DNA of 22,144 nt from Chromera velia (taxonomy: Eukaryota > Sar > Chromeraceae). The translations under genes and the position numbers were made by a program. Shown here in pieces: positions 1 to 11,200 of the stretch. The notes under the pieces are model-generated. The model had not been told where the DNA came from, searched no databases, and was given only the letters and a program-made list of their open reading frames with translations. The stretch spans positions 46,122 to 68,265 of the forward strand of contig JAHBMJ010005724.1 of the NCBI GenBank assembly GCA_018398765.1, given 5' to 3'. Within the stretch, counting starts at the first letter, position 1. Every line of letters begins with the position of its first letter.

Positions 1-588
1 GGGGGGGGGGGGACGAAATAGAATTAGAATACAAAAGGAGAGAGTTTCTTTGGAAAGGATGAGCACCACATCGTCTGTTTATCTTTTCGGAGGCTTGCTC
101 AGATTGACTAGTGTCGCACAAAGAAAGGTGCCCCTGGGATTCGTTTCTTTTCTGGGTCAAGCCTTTTGAGAATCTACCGAGGTTCTTTGCTTCACGAAAG
201 GACCTGCGCTACACAGGTTTAATTCCGCCTGAGGTCATTACGTATGCAGATCGCCCGAAATCTGTCCTGGTCCTCCGACCTGTGATTGTTGCGTTGCAGA
301 AACTAAAAGGAATGGTCTCAAAGAAAATGTACAGGAGCACGAAAGTCATGTTGCCCCATACAGAGGCGGTTTTTGTCCCTTTGCCCTCCATGGTTCTTAG
401 AAAGGGCGGGGATCTTCAAACGTAAGGAGGTCTGTTCTTCTTTCGTACTGAGGAGACGGCTATCTGCTGTGTCCGTCCGCCGCTACGGGACAACACACAA
501 CAGTCTCACCACGAAATGAAGCCGGGAAGAGGCGCAGTTAGCTTGCTGGAAGAAGATTGTCCATTTTCTGTCGTTCATCGCTTGGAAC

Positions 589-660
589 GTGTCACTCAAT
601 GGAATCGCTTCGAAAACGTGAAACGTTTTGAGGACTCGGTGACACTTCTCAGAGTGACAC
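589..660. repeat. Nested inverted repeats upstream of CH gene
   Basis: GTGTCACT at 589-596 is the exact reverse complement of AGTGACAC at 653-660, and a further GTGACAC lies at 639-645. Between them AAAACGT (613-619) and ACGTTTT (623-629) form an inner 7-bp inverted repeat with a 3-nt spacer. Paired half-sites like these suit a dimeric DNA-binding protein or a hairpin, but no function is shown. Confidence 0.45.
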
Positions 661-962
661 GACACGAGAGCCGGCCGGCCCAGGCCGCGGGGCCCGACCG
701 CGGCACCCGCGACAATCCGCGACATCCCGCGGCGCATGCAACCCTTTGCAGTGCATGCACACACTATATATATATTGCACACTACCTACATGTGCAACAC
801 AAAGTACGATCTGTCGATGCACAACATTGTGTCCTCTGGGCCTCTCTCTGACTGAGCTAACGACGTGTTTGTTTGTGCTCTACAGTCTCTGTTCTGCTCC
901 ACTGCTCCACTGCTCATCATTTCGGCACTTACCGATGAGGTAGACGGACTGAATCGCTGTGT

Positions 963-983
963 TGTGTTGTTTCAAACAACACA
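963..983. repeat. 10-bp palindrome with 1-nt centre
   Basis: TGTGTTGTTT (963-972) and AAACAACACA (974-983) are perfect reverse complements around a single C. The element lies about 40 bp upstream of the TATA-like sequence of the CH gene, so it could be a binding site; this is inference from symmetry and position only. Confidence 0.5.
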
Positions 984-1015
984 TGCAGTTTGTGTTCAAC
1001 AACAAGCAACACTGC

Positions 1016-1029
1016 CCAATACATATAAA
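1016..1029 (+). promoter_or_regulatory. Possible CCAAT/TATA promoter of the CH gene
   Basis: CCAAT lies at about 1016-1020 and is followed at once by TATAAA at 1024-1029. The first ATG of the downstream gene is at 1211, which would leave a leader of roughly 150 nt if transcription starts about 30 nt past the TATA element. The CCAAT-to-TATA spacing is much shorter than in animal promoters, and TATA use is uncertain in alveolates, so this is a tentative call. Confidence 0.25.
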
Positions 1030-1210
1030 GCCGCTTTCGCTCGACTGACGCGCGCGCCAAGCTGTCAAGCTGATAGGCCCTCTGTGGTCTTCCTCTCTGT
1101 CAACTGAGCTCCGAAGCAAACGACTTCCAGGTCGCACTCTGACTCACTAGCTCCAACCAAGGAGCAAGGCGAACCGTGTCACTTTACTTCACAAAAAAAG
1201 GCACAACAAA

Positions 1211-2061
1211 ATGTCGCGCTTGCCACCCCTGTCGCCCCGTCACGACCTTCAAAGGTTTCCGCTTCGGATGCCTGGAGGGTCCCAACAGAAGGGGGGCAAG
1301 AGTGGCCCCGGAAAGTCCCAAGCGACCTCCATCTCCCCACTCCCCCAAGAAGCGGAAAGAGAAAGAAAACTCCGGGAAGATTTCAACAGGGCCACAGGGT
1401 CGCCTTTGGTCCCTGCACTTCTCGAGGAACTACGAGAAAGGCCCCAGGACACCCACATTGTGCATCCCACCTTCCTCACAACCAACCGCAACAGCTCCTC
1501 AGGTTCCCAATTCACGTCCCCGGCCGTATGGGCCGAGTCCCGGGTCCGAGAGATCGCCTTCATTGCCGAGAAGCTTCCACTGCCCAATATCCTCCCTGCA
1601 GCCATGGCTGTGCAGACCATTGCGGAGCTCGGAGTCGCAGTGCCCAAATTTGACTATCCGCTGCTTACCCTAGCGTCCCTCCTTGAGTCTGCAGTGTTCT
1701 CGGACGTCCAGGAGGATGTCCTCCCCGTCTCTCAACCGCAGTCGCATAGGGAAAGGGACCAGGAGGCAACCGCACAGGGGACTGAAGGAGCAGGTCGGTT
1801 CGAGAGGATTCAGACGTGAACAGTCACTTTGGTTTCCATGGAAATGTAGGCGAGAACATGATCTCGGACTGACTGTTCATTCTCTTGTTCGACTGCAGGG
1901 GTGTCACACATCAATCCTGTGGACGGGAAAGGGCCCCGGCCTTTGTGGCTCTCCCAGGTGTCCAACTGCGATCTGCAGGACGTCGCCGTTCGGACAGCAA
2001 AGGCTTACGGGGGACCTGCCGGGGGAGGAGGGTCAGTTGTTTCTGTCTCTCTCTGTGAGTG

Positions 2062-2119
<58 letters not shown>

Positions 2120-5100
2120 TATGTCTGCGTGCTCCACTAGAGTCCCCGTCTGAAAATTTGCGTTCTTTCTTTCATGATGAAGGAGAGATTTCCACAAATC
2201 TAAATCTAGTAGAAACATTTGGACAGGAGGAAAGCTGTGTCTGGTGCTTTTCCCTTATCCTCTTCTGTCCCATTATTGTCCCCGTTGCTTGGAATCCTCG
2301 TGGCACAGCTGCATCAGTATGTTATCCTCTTCTGTCCCATTATTGTCCTCGTTACTTGGAATCCTTGTGGCACAGCTGCAGCAGTATGTTATCCTCTTCT
2401 GTCCCATTATTGTCCTAGTTACTTGGAATCCTTGTGGCACAGCTGCATCAGTATGATACTTCTGCTCCATTTATTTTCCTGGAGATGCACACACACATAT
2501 GGCACGTGCAGGCCGAGATCGACCAAGCCGCCCGCGCCTTCACACCATCCCCCTGCTTCTGCCGTCTCTGCTTCGAGTCCTTTGTCTCCTTCCCGGGGAC
2601 TTGCCTCACACCCAGAGAGAGAGGGTCGGATATTCAACGCAGACAGACAGGTTGGAGAGACGGAAAGAGACGGCAGAAGGTCTACGAAGAGCAGAGGAGG
2701 GAGGGAAACCCAAACGTCCCCCAGAGGGAACGATTCCTGTGCAGTGCCCTCCCGTCTCCTTTCCCGTCAAGCTCAAAGAGCAGTCTCGGTCTCCCCACAT
2801 TTGATCAACAGAGTTCCTTGGTTCCTTCTTGTCCGGTCAGTCGCCTGAAAAACCTTTCTTTCTCTTTGTTTTCTTCTTCTACGGTCTTAAGCTTCGCATG
2901 AATCGTGCCTAATTTGTGCAAACACATGTGCATCTTATTCAATCGTTTTTTTTTCTGCTGATCTTCGTCCTCCTCCTCTTGTCTCGTCCACCCAGTCTCT
3001 GACAGCCCCCCCGATGTTCTCATCTTTCTTATCCTCCCTTCTGCTCTGCTCTTTCGTCTTTTCAGGCGACAAGCGAGGGCTTTAGAACTTCTAAATAAGA
3101 AGTGCGCCTCCTTGACCGTGCGAGCGGCCTATGTGACGACCGTGAAGGCCCTCAGTAGGGACGTCCTGCTGAGGGTCCAGGAAGCACACAGGTTCGAAAT
3201 CAGGAGACTGCTCTTCTACCTCTGGTCCGCGCACGCAAAAGACAACGTCAAACACAGGTGCGTGGGGGAGGGCTTTCGATCTTTCTGCGTCAAGTAATCC
3301 TTGTGTCAGCTTCCGTCTCACAAAAAGACAGCGCAACTGAATGACTCGGTCCTGTACGAAGACCATTACATGCATGCACACACAACCCTTGTTTCCTCCC
3401 TCCTCCCCCCCCTGCAGAAGTGCCCTCGAGAACGTCAGCAGAGCTGCCGCAGAGGCGTTGGGCGTTCCCTTTCTCAGGTGGAGAGTGTATGTGGAGATGA
3501 CCAAAGGCATCCGCATGAGGCAGCACGCCGAGCTAAAAACGGCAGAGGCAACCACCATCCAGGAGTCCCTTCTGTCTCTTCAGGGAATGAACAGCGAGAC
3601 GGAGGCAAAACTGGAAAGTGCGGCGGCGGAGGTGACCAGTCTGTCTGTACAGCTGAGCGCCGCCACTACCAAGGCCCTTCTGTTGAAGAATCTCCTTTCG
3701 TCGTCCTGTCACCTGTCTGTGCGAACACTCTGCAGAGGACTTCTATCTCCTTTCTTCGAGGAAGTCGCCAGACTGGCTGGCCTCAGGTAGGCCGCATGGA
3801 TCTTTGTGTCTTCCCAGGATCGACAGATTGTTTCTGCTTCTGTTTGAGTCAGATAATCTTTTTAAAAGCCGCATGATATCGACCCCCCGTTTGCTTGCAA
3901 TGTATGGCTTGCTGTACGTTTTCCATTTGCACATCTTCTCCTCTCCCATGATGTTCTTTTTTCTGTTCTTCCCGCAGGGATTGGAGTCTGGATCTCCGCC
4001 TCCACATGCAGGACTTCAAAGTGGGTGTCCCTCTCTCTCTCTCTCTCTCTCTGTGGGGTGTGTGTGTGCGTGTGTGTGAATGCATGAAATAGAAAAATGA
4101 ATGTCGTGTTGAGTAAATCCGCGCGTGTGTGCCGTCTCCCACAAGACAAGGAAGGAGTGCATGAGAGAGGGATGGAAACCTCCGCAGGCGTCCACTTCTT
4201 CACCCTTCATTTCTTTTTCTGTTCGCCCTTTCTTTTCTCGTTTCTCCATCCTTCTTTCTTTCCTTCCTTCCTTCCTTGCTTGCTTCCTCCCTTGAAGTCG
4301 CTTCTTTTTGCATTTCTTTCCTCTTCACCTTGTCTCTTTCCTTATCATCTTGTGACAGGATTTCTATTCTATTTTTGTCATCCTGCCTCTCTGGCTTGTT
4401 GATCTGACTGCAGAAACTTCTGAGTGTGGGAGAACAAAACCGAATGACCTCTATCGCCCAGCTGTCACTCGAGGGACTCTGCATTCGGTTCGTTAATTCA
4501 TTTACTTTCATACTGTATGAATCTGTATGAAAGTAAATGCATGCACGAGGGACTCTGCATTCGGTTCGTTGATTCACGTGAATGTCTGTCTCCTTGCCTG
4601 TATGTCTGCATGCCTCTTGTTGCTCTGTCAGTTGAAGGGTTTCTTCTTTTGGCGATTGACTCCTTAGCGATCACCAATTCTTTCGGGATGGTCATAAGAG
4701 TGAAGACAAAGAGTTCTTGTCTCTGCCTACCACCCCTGAGTCATTCTTCGCTCTCCATGCTTGCTTTCGTCTCGCACTGATCCCACGCACATAGACCGGC
4801 AGTCAGTCAGTCCTTGTGGACCCTTTCAAGTGCGTAATTGCTATCAACTGGAAGGAAGAGACTCTCTTCTTTCTGCTTTGGGAGGACATCTGTTTGTGCA
4901 GGTGATTGAACCTCCAACTGGCGTCTGTGAAGGCACAGGCCAATATACATTCATTCCAATACATGTATAAATATACATTATTCAAATATTCATTGGCTTG
5001 TAATGGTGCAGGTGGTTGAACCTCCAACTGGCGTCTGTGAAGGCACAGGCCAAGACCGCATTTGAGAACGACATCCCGCTGCAGAGCTCAAACCCGAGAG

Positions 5101-8091
5101 CCTTCCATCAGTCACAGATGAGGTCAGGCAAACAAAAAGAAAGAGATAACTGTGCAGGGGGACAGGCAAAGTTGAATAGAAAGACAGGGAGTCATTGCTT
5201 GTTGGAGCTCTCCTTCATTCAATTGCAAGCGTGCAACACTGTGTTCTCTCGTTGTCTTTCAGATACAAGATCCTGAAGGACCTCCCCCCGATAGGAAATC
5301 TTGGGGCCGGTCTCTCCGATGGGAGGGCCCTGGTGGCGGCGCTGTCGGGATTGAGGGACGAGAGGGAACGCGAGGGGGCGGGGGCGTTGTTGGCAGGGGG
5401 TGGAAGAGGGGCGGGTGCTGAGCTGTCTCTGGGAGACCTTTTGGGTTTAGATGATACGGATCCTTTGAGACGTTGCGAAACTGCAGTGCGTCTATTGGGG
5501 GAACTTGTGAGTGGGTCAACTGGGGCAAAGGGGCCGATGCTGCTGGAGGTCAGTGAGAGATTTTCGGTGTTCAGCCTGTCTTTTTGTTGGCTTTTTACTT
5601 TTCACTTCTGTCGACAGGCGCTCTCTAGTCATCAGAATTGGCAATTCAGTGTTCGTCTCATGGAAACAAATGCTGAGATGGATCAGCGCAGCTGATTGGC
5701 GCACTGAATATGCTGCACACACATTTCATAATCTTTGTTTGCAGGCCAAGGAGCTCTTTGAGGGTGATGAGAAGAAGATTTCTGCTGCCCTGTGTGCGTT
5801 GATCCTCTCTCGTCCTATCCTGCCGTCCTTCTCGATGGATGCCCTCTCAGAACCTCAGCTCGAGGCCCTTTTCTCTGCTCCTGAGGGGGCAAAAATGACT
5901 TCAGTAGGGGCCTCACAGGGGACGGGAGAGGAACAAAAGGGGGAGGGGGGTGAAGAAGGGACAGACAGGGAAGATGAGGAAGGTGCAAGTGGAGGAGACG
6001 GAAAGAAGGAGAAAGAAGGAGGGAATGAGCCCCTGAGCAAATCTCCCGTCTCCGCCAAATCCACTCAGCAGACTGAAGGGAAGGACCAGCTCGGGGAGTC
6101 CAAAAAGGAAGAGGAGGGAGAGGGAGGAGGGAAGGCCGGAAAGCGGAATGCAGCAGACAGTCAGTTCGATTATCCTTCTGGATTGTCTGTATCGTAGATA
6201 TGTATGCACAAGGGCATGCACAATATGGGTGATGTCACATATCCAAAATGTATTGAAGCTGGGCAGAGAGTCAGAAACTTCTTTGCCCGAGTGCTTCTGA
6301 CGTTCTTCTTCCTCTTTCTTGTTGTGGTATTTCTCCCCATAGAGTTCTTTCTCTGTGTTCCTTTTCTCTGCATCGGGAATGCCGAGGGTATTTTCTCTCT
6401 GCCGGACAACTTTCTTCATCCGAATGAGATCTTTGGTCTCCATGCGTGAAGTACTTTCTCTCTCTTTGTTTTCTTCTCTCTTCGTTTGTGCGTGTGTCTG
6501 CAGATCTACCGCTCCTCTCTGATCCGGTGGCAACGGCAATTCATGCGGTGAGATCCTTGAGAGAACGCACAGCACTTGTGTTGGAGCGTCGGGACTCTTT
6601 TCCTGATTTTGCGCTTCTGCTTCGGAGAGGCGAGCTCTTGGAAAGACTTGAGAGACTATCGGTGGAGGACCTCATCCTCAGGTGAGCGCTTGGGAAGATG
6701 AAACCCGGGCTGCCGTTGTTTGTTTACACACACATCGCGGTGACGTACAGGCTGAAAAGAAACGTTGAAAATTATGTATGTAGGGGGAGAGAAACACGCC
6801 ACGGTTTTTTATTCCAGTTGCCCTCATTGCGTTGTTTTTCGTTTTCTTCTTCCCACAGCCGCGCTGCTCTCCACGATTCCTTCTTTCACGCATTCTGAGG
6901 AGAAAGGACGTCCTTTCTCTTGACCTTCATTTCTGAAACATGGATTCCGTTTCTTGAGTAAGAGACTGAACATGCGCATTATTTTTCAACCAATGAGACA
7001 AACCGGATGCATGAAATCACACAGACGCATATTTTGAGCGGGTCTCTTTGCATCTTTTTTTCTTTCTTCAGGTGGGTGAACTTCCACATATCCTCATTGG
7101 CCTCGGAGGTGCAGAGCTTCTCGGACGACCTGCGTGACGGAGCCGCCCTTTTTCTTCTGTTGAACGTGATCGCTCCAGAGACGGTGCCGAAGGAGGCGGG
7201 GGTCCCTGACGCGAGGAGACGGGCAGAACTTGTGGTGGAGGCGGGGAGACGGGTAGGGTCCTTCTCCCTCCTCACTCCCGACGCCATTCTGGAGGGCCAG
7301 GCGGACCTTCTGGCCGCATTTGCTGCGTCGCTCTTCATGGCAAGGTGAGAGGGAAGGAAGGAGGGAAAAAAATAAATACTTAGAGATCAATTTGCAGACA
7401 GTTAGAGACAAAGTTCATTAGGAGGAATGAAGAAGATCAGACAAGCTGAGAGGCTCATGCATTTTTTTTGTTAACAGTAGCTTGACAACTTTTCCTCCTC
7501 CGCTCTTCGGTCCTGTACTGAGTGTTTGTTCATCGTTTTCACCTGATTTCATCTTTATTCTTCTCTTCTTGGGCGTATGTAACTGCAGGCCTGCGCTTCT
7601 TGTCCGTCCCTCCAGCTCCCTCAAGTCTCCCCTGGAGCTGCTGAACACAGCCAACGCCACATGGCACGCCCACGCGAGGCAGCTGAGCCTCAGGGAAGAG
7701 AGGAAGAGAAGATTAGAGGGAGGAATGAGCCCAGCTTCACCGCGTCGCATCACTGCGGTGGGCGTTTCTTCCTCCCCTGGGGCGGCGTCTGGGGGAAGGT
7801 CTGGTGGTGCAGAGGAGAAACAAGAGGAGGCTGCCAGACTCAGACAGGAGGCAGAGGAGCTCCGGGAATCCGAGAGCTTTGTTGAATACCTCGATGACCT
7901 CAACAGACAACTCCCGAGATTAGAGGCAGCAAAGAGGGTAGGTGCATTGGGCAACCTCACAAGTCTCCCTCTAGGCTCACACTTTGTTTCTGCTGTCCCT
8001 CAATTCAAAGCGCATCATCAGTCTTTCAGTCAGCATGCTTACAGGAAGAGTGTGGATGTTTTTTTTTTCTTTTTTTCTTTTTGTCTTTTTT

Positions 8092-8130
<39 letters not shown>

Positions 8131-8187
8131 CTCTGTCTTTCTCTCTCTCTGTCTTTCTCTCTCTCTGTCTTTCTCTCTCTCTCTGTC

Positions 8188-8218
<31 letters not shown>

Positions 8219-11200
8219 GTTTTTCTTTCTTTTTTTTTATTCTTTCTGTCTGCAATCTAAGTGTCTCCAGTTGAAGGAGGCAGGCTTCCCACTTCTCTCT
8301 GTGTGCGAAACAAAGTGCTTTGCCTTCATCATTTGAAATATGTTTGCTGAGTGCGAAAGAGTATGATCAGAGAGGTGATGAACGATCGAACAATTTTGCT
8401 CCTGCCTGTTTGCATGCGTCACTCCCACCAACTTGTGCAGGAAGTCCAAAGGGGTCGGAAGATCGCAGAGGCTTTGCAGCACAAACTCCGGAGCTTCCAA
8501 GAGGAAATCTTTATTGGAAGGGCACAGTCAGTTCTTCTTTCTTCCCTCACGCTTTTGTGTTTTTTCCATTCCGTCTCTCGCGATTCTCTAGATCCTTCTG
8601 CTTTTTCCTATTCAAAGTCAGAGTTTCTGCCCCAACCGTTGCGATTTTTCGATGTTACGTTTGCCTGTGATGCCGTGCTCGTCAATCGGAACCCAAGCTC
8701 TTCTCAGGGAGTCAAAACCCCACTTTTCCAACATTTGCTGCTCTGTCGATGCAGGGGCAAACCCCGAATGATCCTGGACAAGCAGCAGCTGCGGGAGATT
8801 GCCCGGTTTTCTTCTGTCGCTCCTGGAGTGCTGAGGGCAATCCTTGCGAAGGTCGGTGAGATCTCTCGTTGAGTGTCAGTGAATATGCATGTGGGGGGAT
8901 GTCTGCTGAGCTGTCCTTACTTGTCTTCAACGAAGAATCTGTCGCGTTTCCAGGCGTTTTCTGCCACTAACGTTCGTCCCCCCCCCCTTTCACTGTACTC
9001 AATCACTCTCAGGGTCCGAGGGGTGAGAGGTTTGACGAGACACGCGACAAGGTGGACAGCCTCCTGAGGGAACAGTTCGCGTTCATTCGGAACGTGTTTG
9101 TGTCATATGCCACGAGGGGAGAGAACGGGGCGGGGGACGGGGAGGGACACGGAGAAGGGGAGGGAGGCACAGAAGGAATGGGCGTTAGCTCGGCAGGGCT
9201 CGTGTGTCTATACTCGGACTGCAAACTGAGGTCTCCCTCGTTTACGCCCGTCAAGGTTGGTCAAACGTCGATGCTTTTTTTTCACTTGCAACTCCTCCAT
9301 ACTGCCATCTGTCTTCTGCCCCTCTTTGACGGCGCTATTCATCTTTTAGGTCTCAACGATGTCCATCTCTCTTTTGATGTCCGATCGAGCCTCTAGGAGT
9401 CTCAAAGGTTGGTTAGCAGACAGAGTGCCTCATAATATTGACATAGATGCGCATGCACGTTAATTCTTTTTTCTTTTTTTTCAGGTGGAAGCGATCTTTG
9501 ATGAGATCGAGAAGGGCGACATAGAGAGGAGGGGGGAGGGGGGCACTGAGGAGAAAGGGTCGGGAGGGAGGGGCCCCGGCTCAGACTTTCCTCCTGCTCT
9601 GGAGGGGGAGGGGGGGCCCTTCCTCCTGGGCCCCTCCAGGTTCGTGGAGGCTCTCCTTCGCATCGCTGCAGCCTTCAGGTCCCAAAAGAAGAAAATCGTG
9701 GAGAGGCTGGAGGAACTTTTAGAGACCCATATGAAGGTCAGAGAATGGGGACTCTGGGCTGAGATGAAGATCGCAGGAAGAGAAGTCAAGGGAAACCAAA
9801 AGAAAAGAAGAACACAGCAGAGCAGAGCAGGTTGATCAAATATGAAAAAGTCAATAGCCTATTTCCACGCACCTGCACATGTTTTCCATCTGGTTTGCGT
9901 CTCTTATGGCTTCTGTCTTTTCCTCTTCGTGTGTTTGTTTGTGTCTGTGAGATCAACAATTCAGCCCAACCTGGCATCCAAACTGGCGGGCACAGATGTG
10001 TTCCGAAACGAGGCCTACAAGACGAATGTACGGCAGGCTCTAAGATCCCACAGCGGTGCGCTTCGTGCGGTGTACCGCGTCTACTCTCAACTGGACGCAA
10101 TGGACACTTCGGGCAGTATGACTGTGAACGTGTCGGAGTTTGTCGATCTGCTCTGTCACAGTGGGTGTCTGTCCGGGTCAGAGAAGGAAAGGGAGAAGAC
10201 GGGACAGGACCCGAATGGAAGTTCCTCCTCGGCGTCTGTGGGGGCAATGGGTGTTCCGGGTCTGGACGTTTTGGTGTCTTCGCTTCGAGAGGGAGACGTG
10301 CGAGACGTTTTTCATCGGATTCAAATGAGGGCGTTGCAGGCGGCTGAGGGAGACGGGGGACAGTCTGAGGCGGGGGGGGAGGGCACGAAGACTGAGGTCG
10401 GTACAGCTGTCTGCATGGCTGTGAAAAGAAGAAAACCTGGGCAGATGAGGACAGACAATTGGCAGTGTGAGGGATCGGGTACATTTGTGCTTTAGGGCTC
10501 AGGTTTCTTTCTGCACGCATCCAATAGGCAAAGCCAATTCGTGAAGGACTTCTTCACTGACTTCTGACTCTATGCAAATATTTGCCTTTTCTTTTTGATC
10601 GACTTTGATTTTCAGCCTATCTCTTTAGACAAATGACTTCTCATGGGTCTCCGGTTGGTGAACATGAGTGATACTAAGGCGGAAAAAAGAACGCGCACTG
10701 AGCACTCCGAAATTGTCGAATGTTCCCATACGTGATTGTGTTCATGCAGGAGGTGGGGCTCGATGACGATGACCAACTCGCATTCTCAGAGTTTCTCGAC
10801 GGAATGGTGGCGGTGGCTTTGTTTGCAATTCCGTCACCCTTCCTGGCCTCTCACGACAAGCTGCACATATTCTTGAACACAAGGTAAGCCACCTCTTCCC
10901 TTTCTTCTGTCCCTTCTTCCTCTTCCTTTTCTTTTCCCTCAGTCATTCTGCCCCTTGACTGTTTTCGGCCAGTGGAGTTCCTCGCTTTTAACTGGGCTGA
11001 AATGTTTTTTGCGTGGGTGCATGTGAATGCATACATGTGCACGTGCGTCTGCGTGAAAAGTAGGCAGAAGCAGGAGAGACAGCTCCATTTGATTGGATTA
11101 GGTCGCTTTTTTGACGCATGTTTGGCACGTACTATCGCTCTCCTGTGCTTAAAGTGGGGATTTCAGAGCCCTATTCTGGTTATGAAACCAGTCTTTTTAT

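Larger units (their letters stand above)
1..1010. other. 5' flank with no supported gene
   Basis: The window opens with a run of 12 G. I find no gene I can defend here. A 104-codon frame at 111-425 (+), starting at GTG with a TGA just upstream, has mixed composition and ends in TAA. It could be the last exon of a gene to the left, but it has no clear acceptor and no family I recognise. The stretch also holds an alternating TATATATATA near 765-774, GCATGC hexamers at 734-739 and 753-758, and a CpG-rich patch near 670-735. These look regulatory or neutral rather than coding. Confidence 0.5.
1211..2835 (+). other. Exons 1-3: disordered N-terminal region
   Basis: Exon 1 encodes a basic, Pro/Ser-rich start and then a more folded-looking stretch near residues 105-175 containing AVWAESRVREIAFIAEKL. 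Introns 1 and 2 use GTCGGT and GTCAGT donors and CTGCAG and GTGCAG acceptors. Exon 3 (2512-2835) is 324 nt, so it keeps frame whether included or skipped. The frame forced by exon 2 is open through it, but two other frames are also open for much of it and one of those looks equally protein-like. I hold exon 3 at about 0.5 and exons 1-2 at about 0.75. Confidence 0.6.
4414..6159 (+). other. Exons 7-10: CH domain 1 and acidic linker
   Basis: CH1 is built from exons 7-10. The first helix reads LCIRWLNLQL across the exon 7/8 junction. Exon 9 gives GNLGAGLSDGRALVAALSG, matching the conserved L-x-DG-x-x-L core of CH domains. Exon 10 gives the last helix, AKELFEGDEKKISAALCAL. A Gly-rich insert in exon 9 (about 5350-5420) lengthens the middle of the domain. 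After CH1, exon 10 continues as about 90 residues of Glu/Gly/Lys-rich linker. Exon 10 ends at 6159, fixed by the GTCAGT donor and phase 1. Confidence 0.8.

Noticed and set aside
111-425. 104-codon plus frame near the window start
   Set aside because: No ATG, no clear acceptor, no recognised motif. It may be a last exon of an upstream gene but cannot be supported from this window.
7977-8274. Lys/Glu/Arg-rich minus frame and Phe/Ser/Leu-rich plus frame
   Set aside because: Both are translations of the pyrimidine tract inside intron 13.
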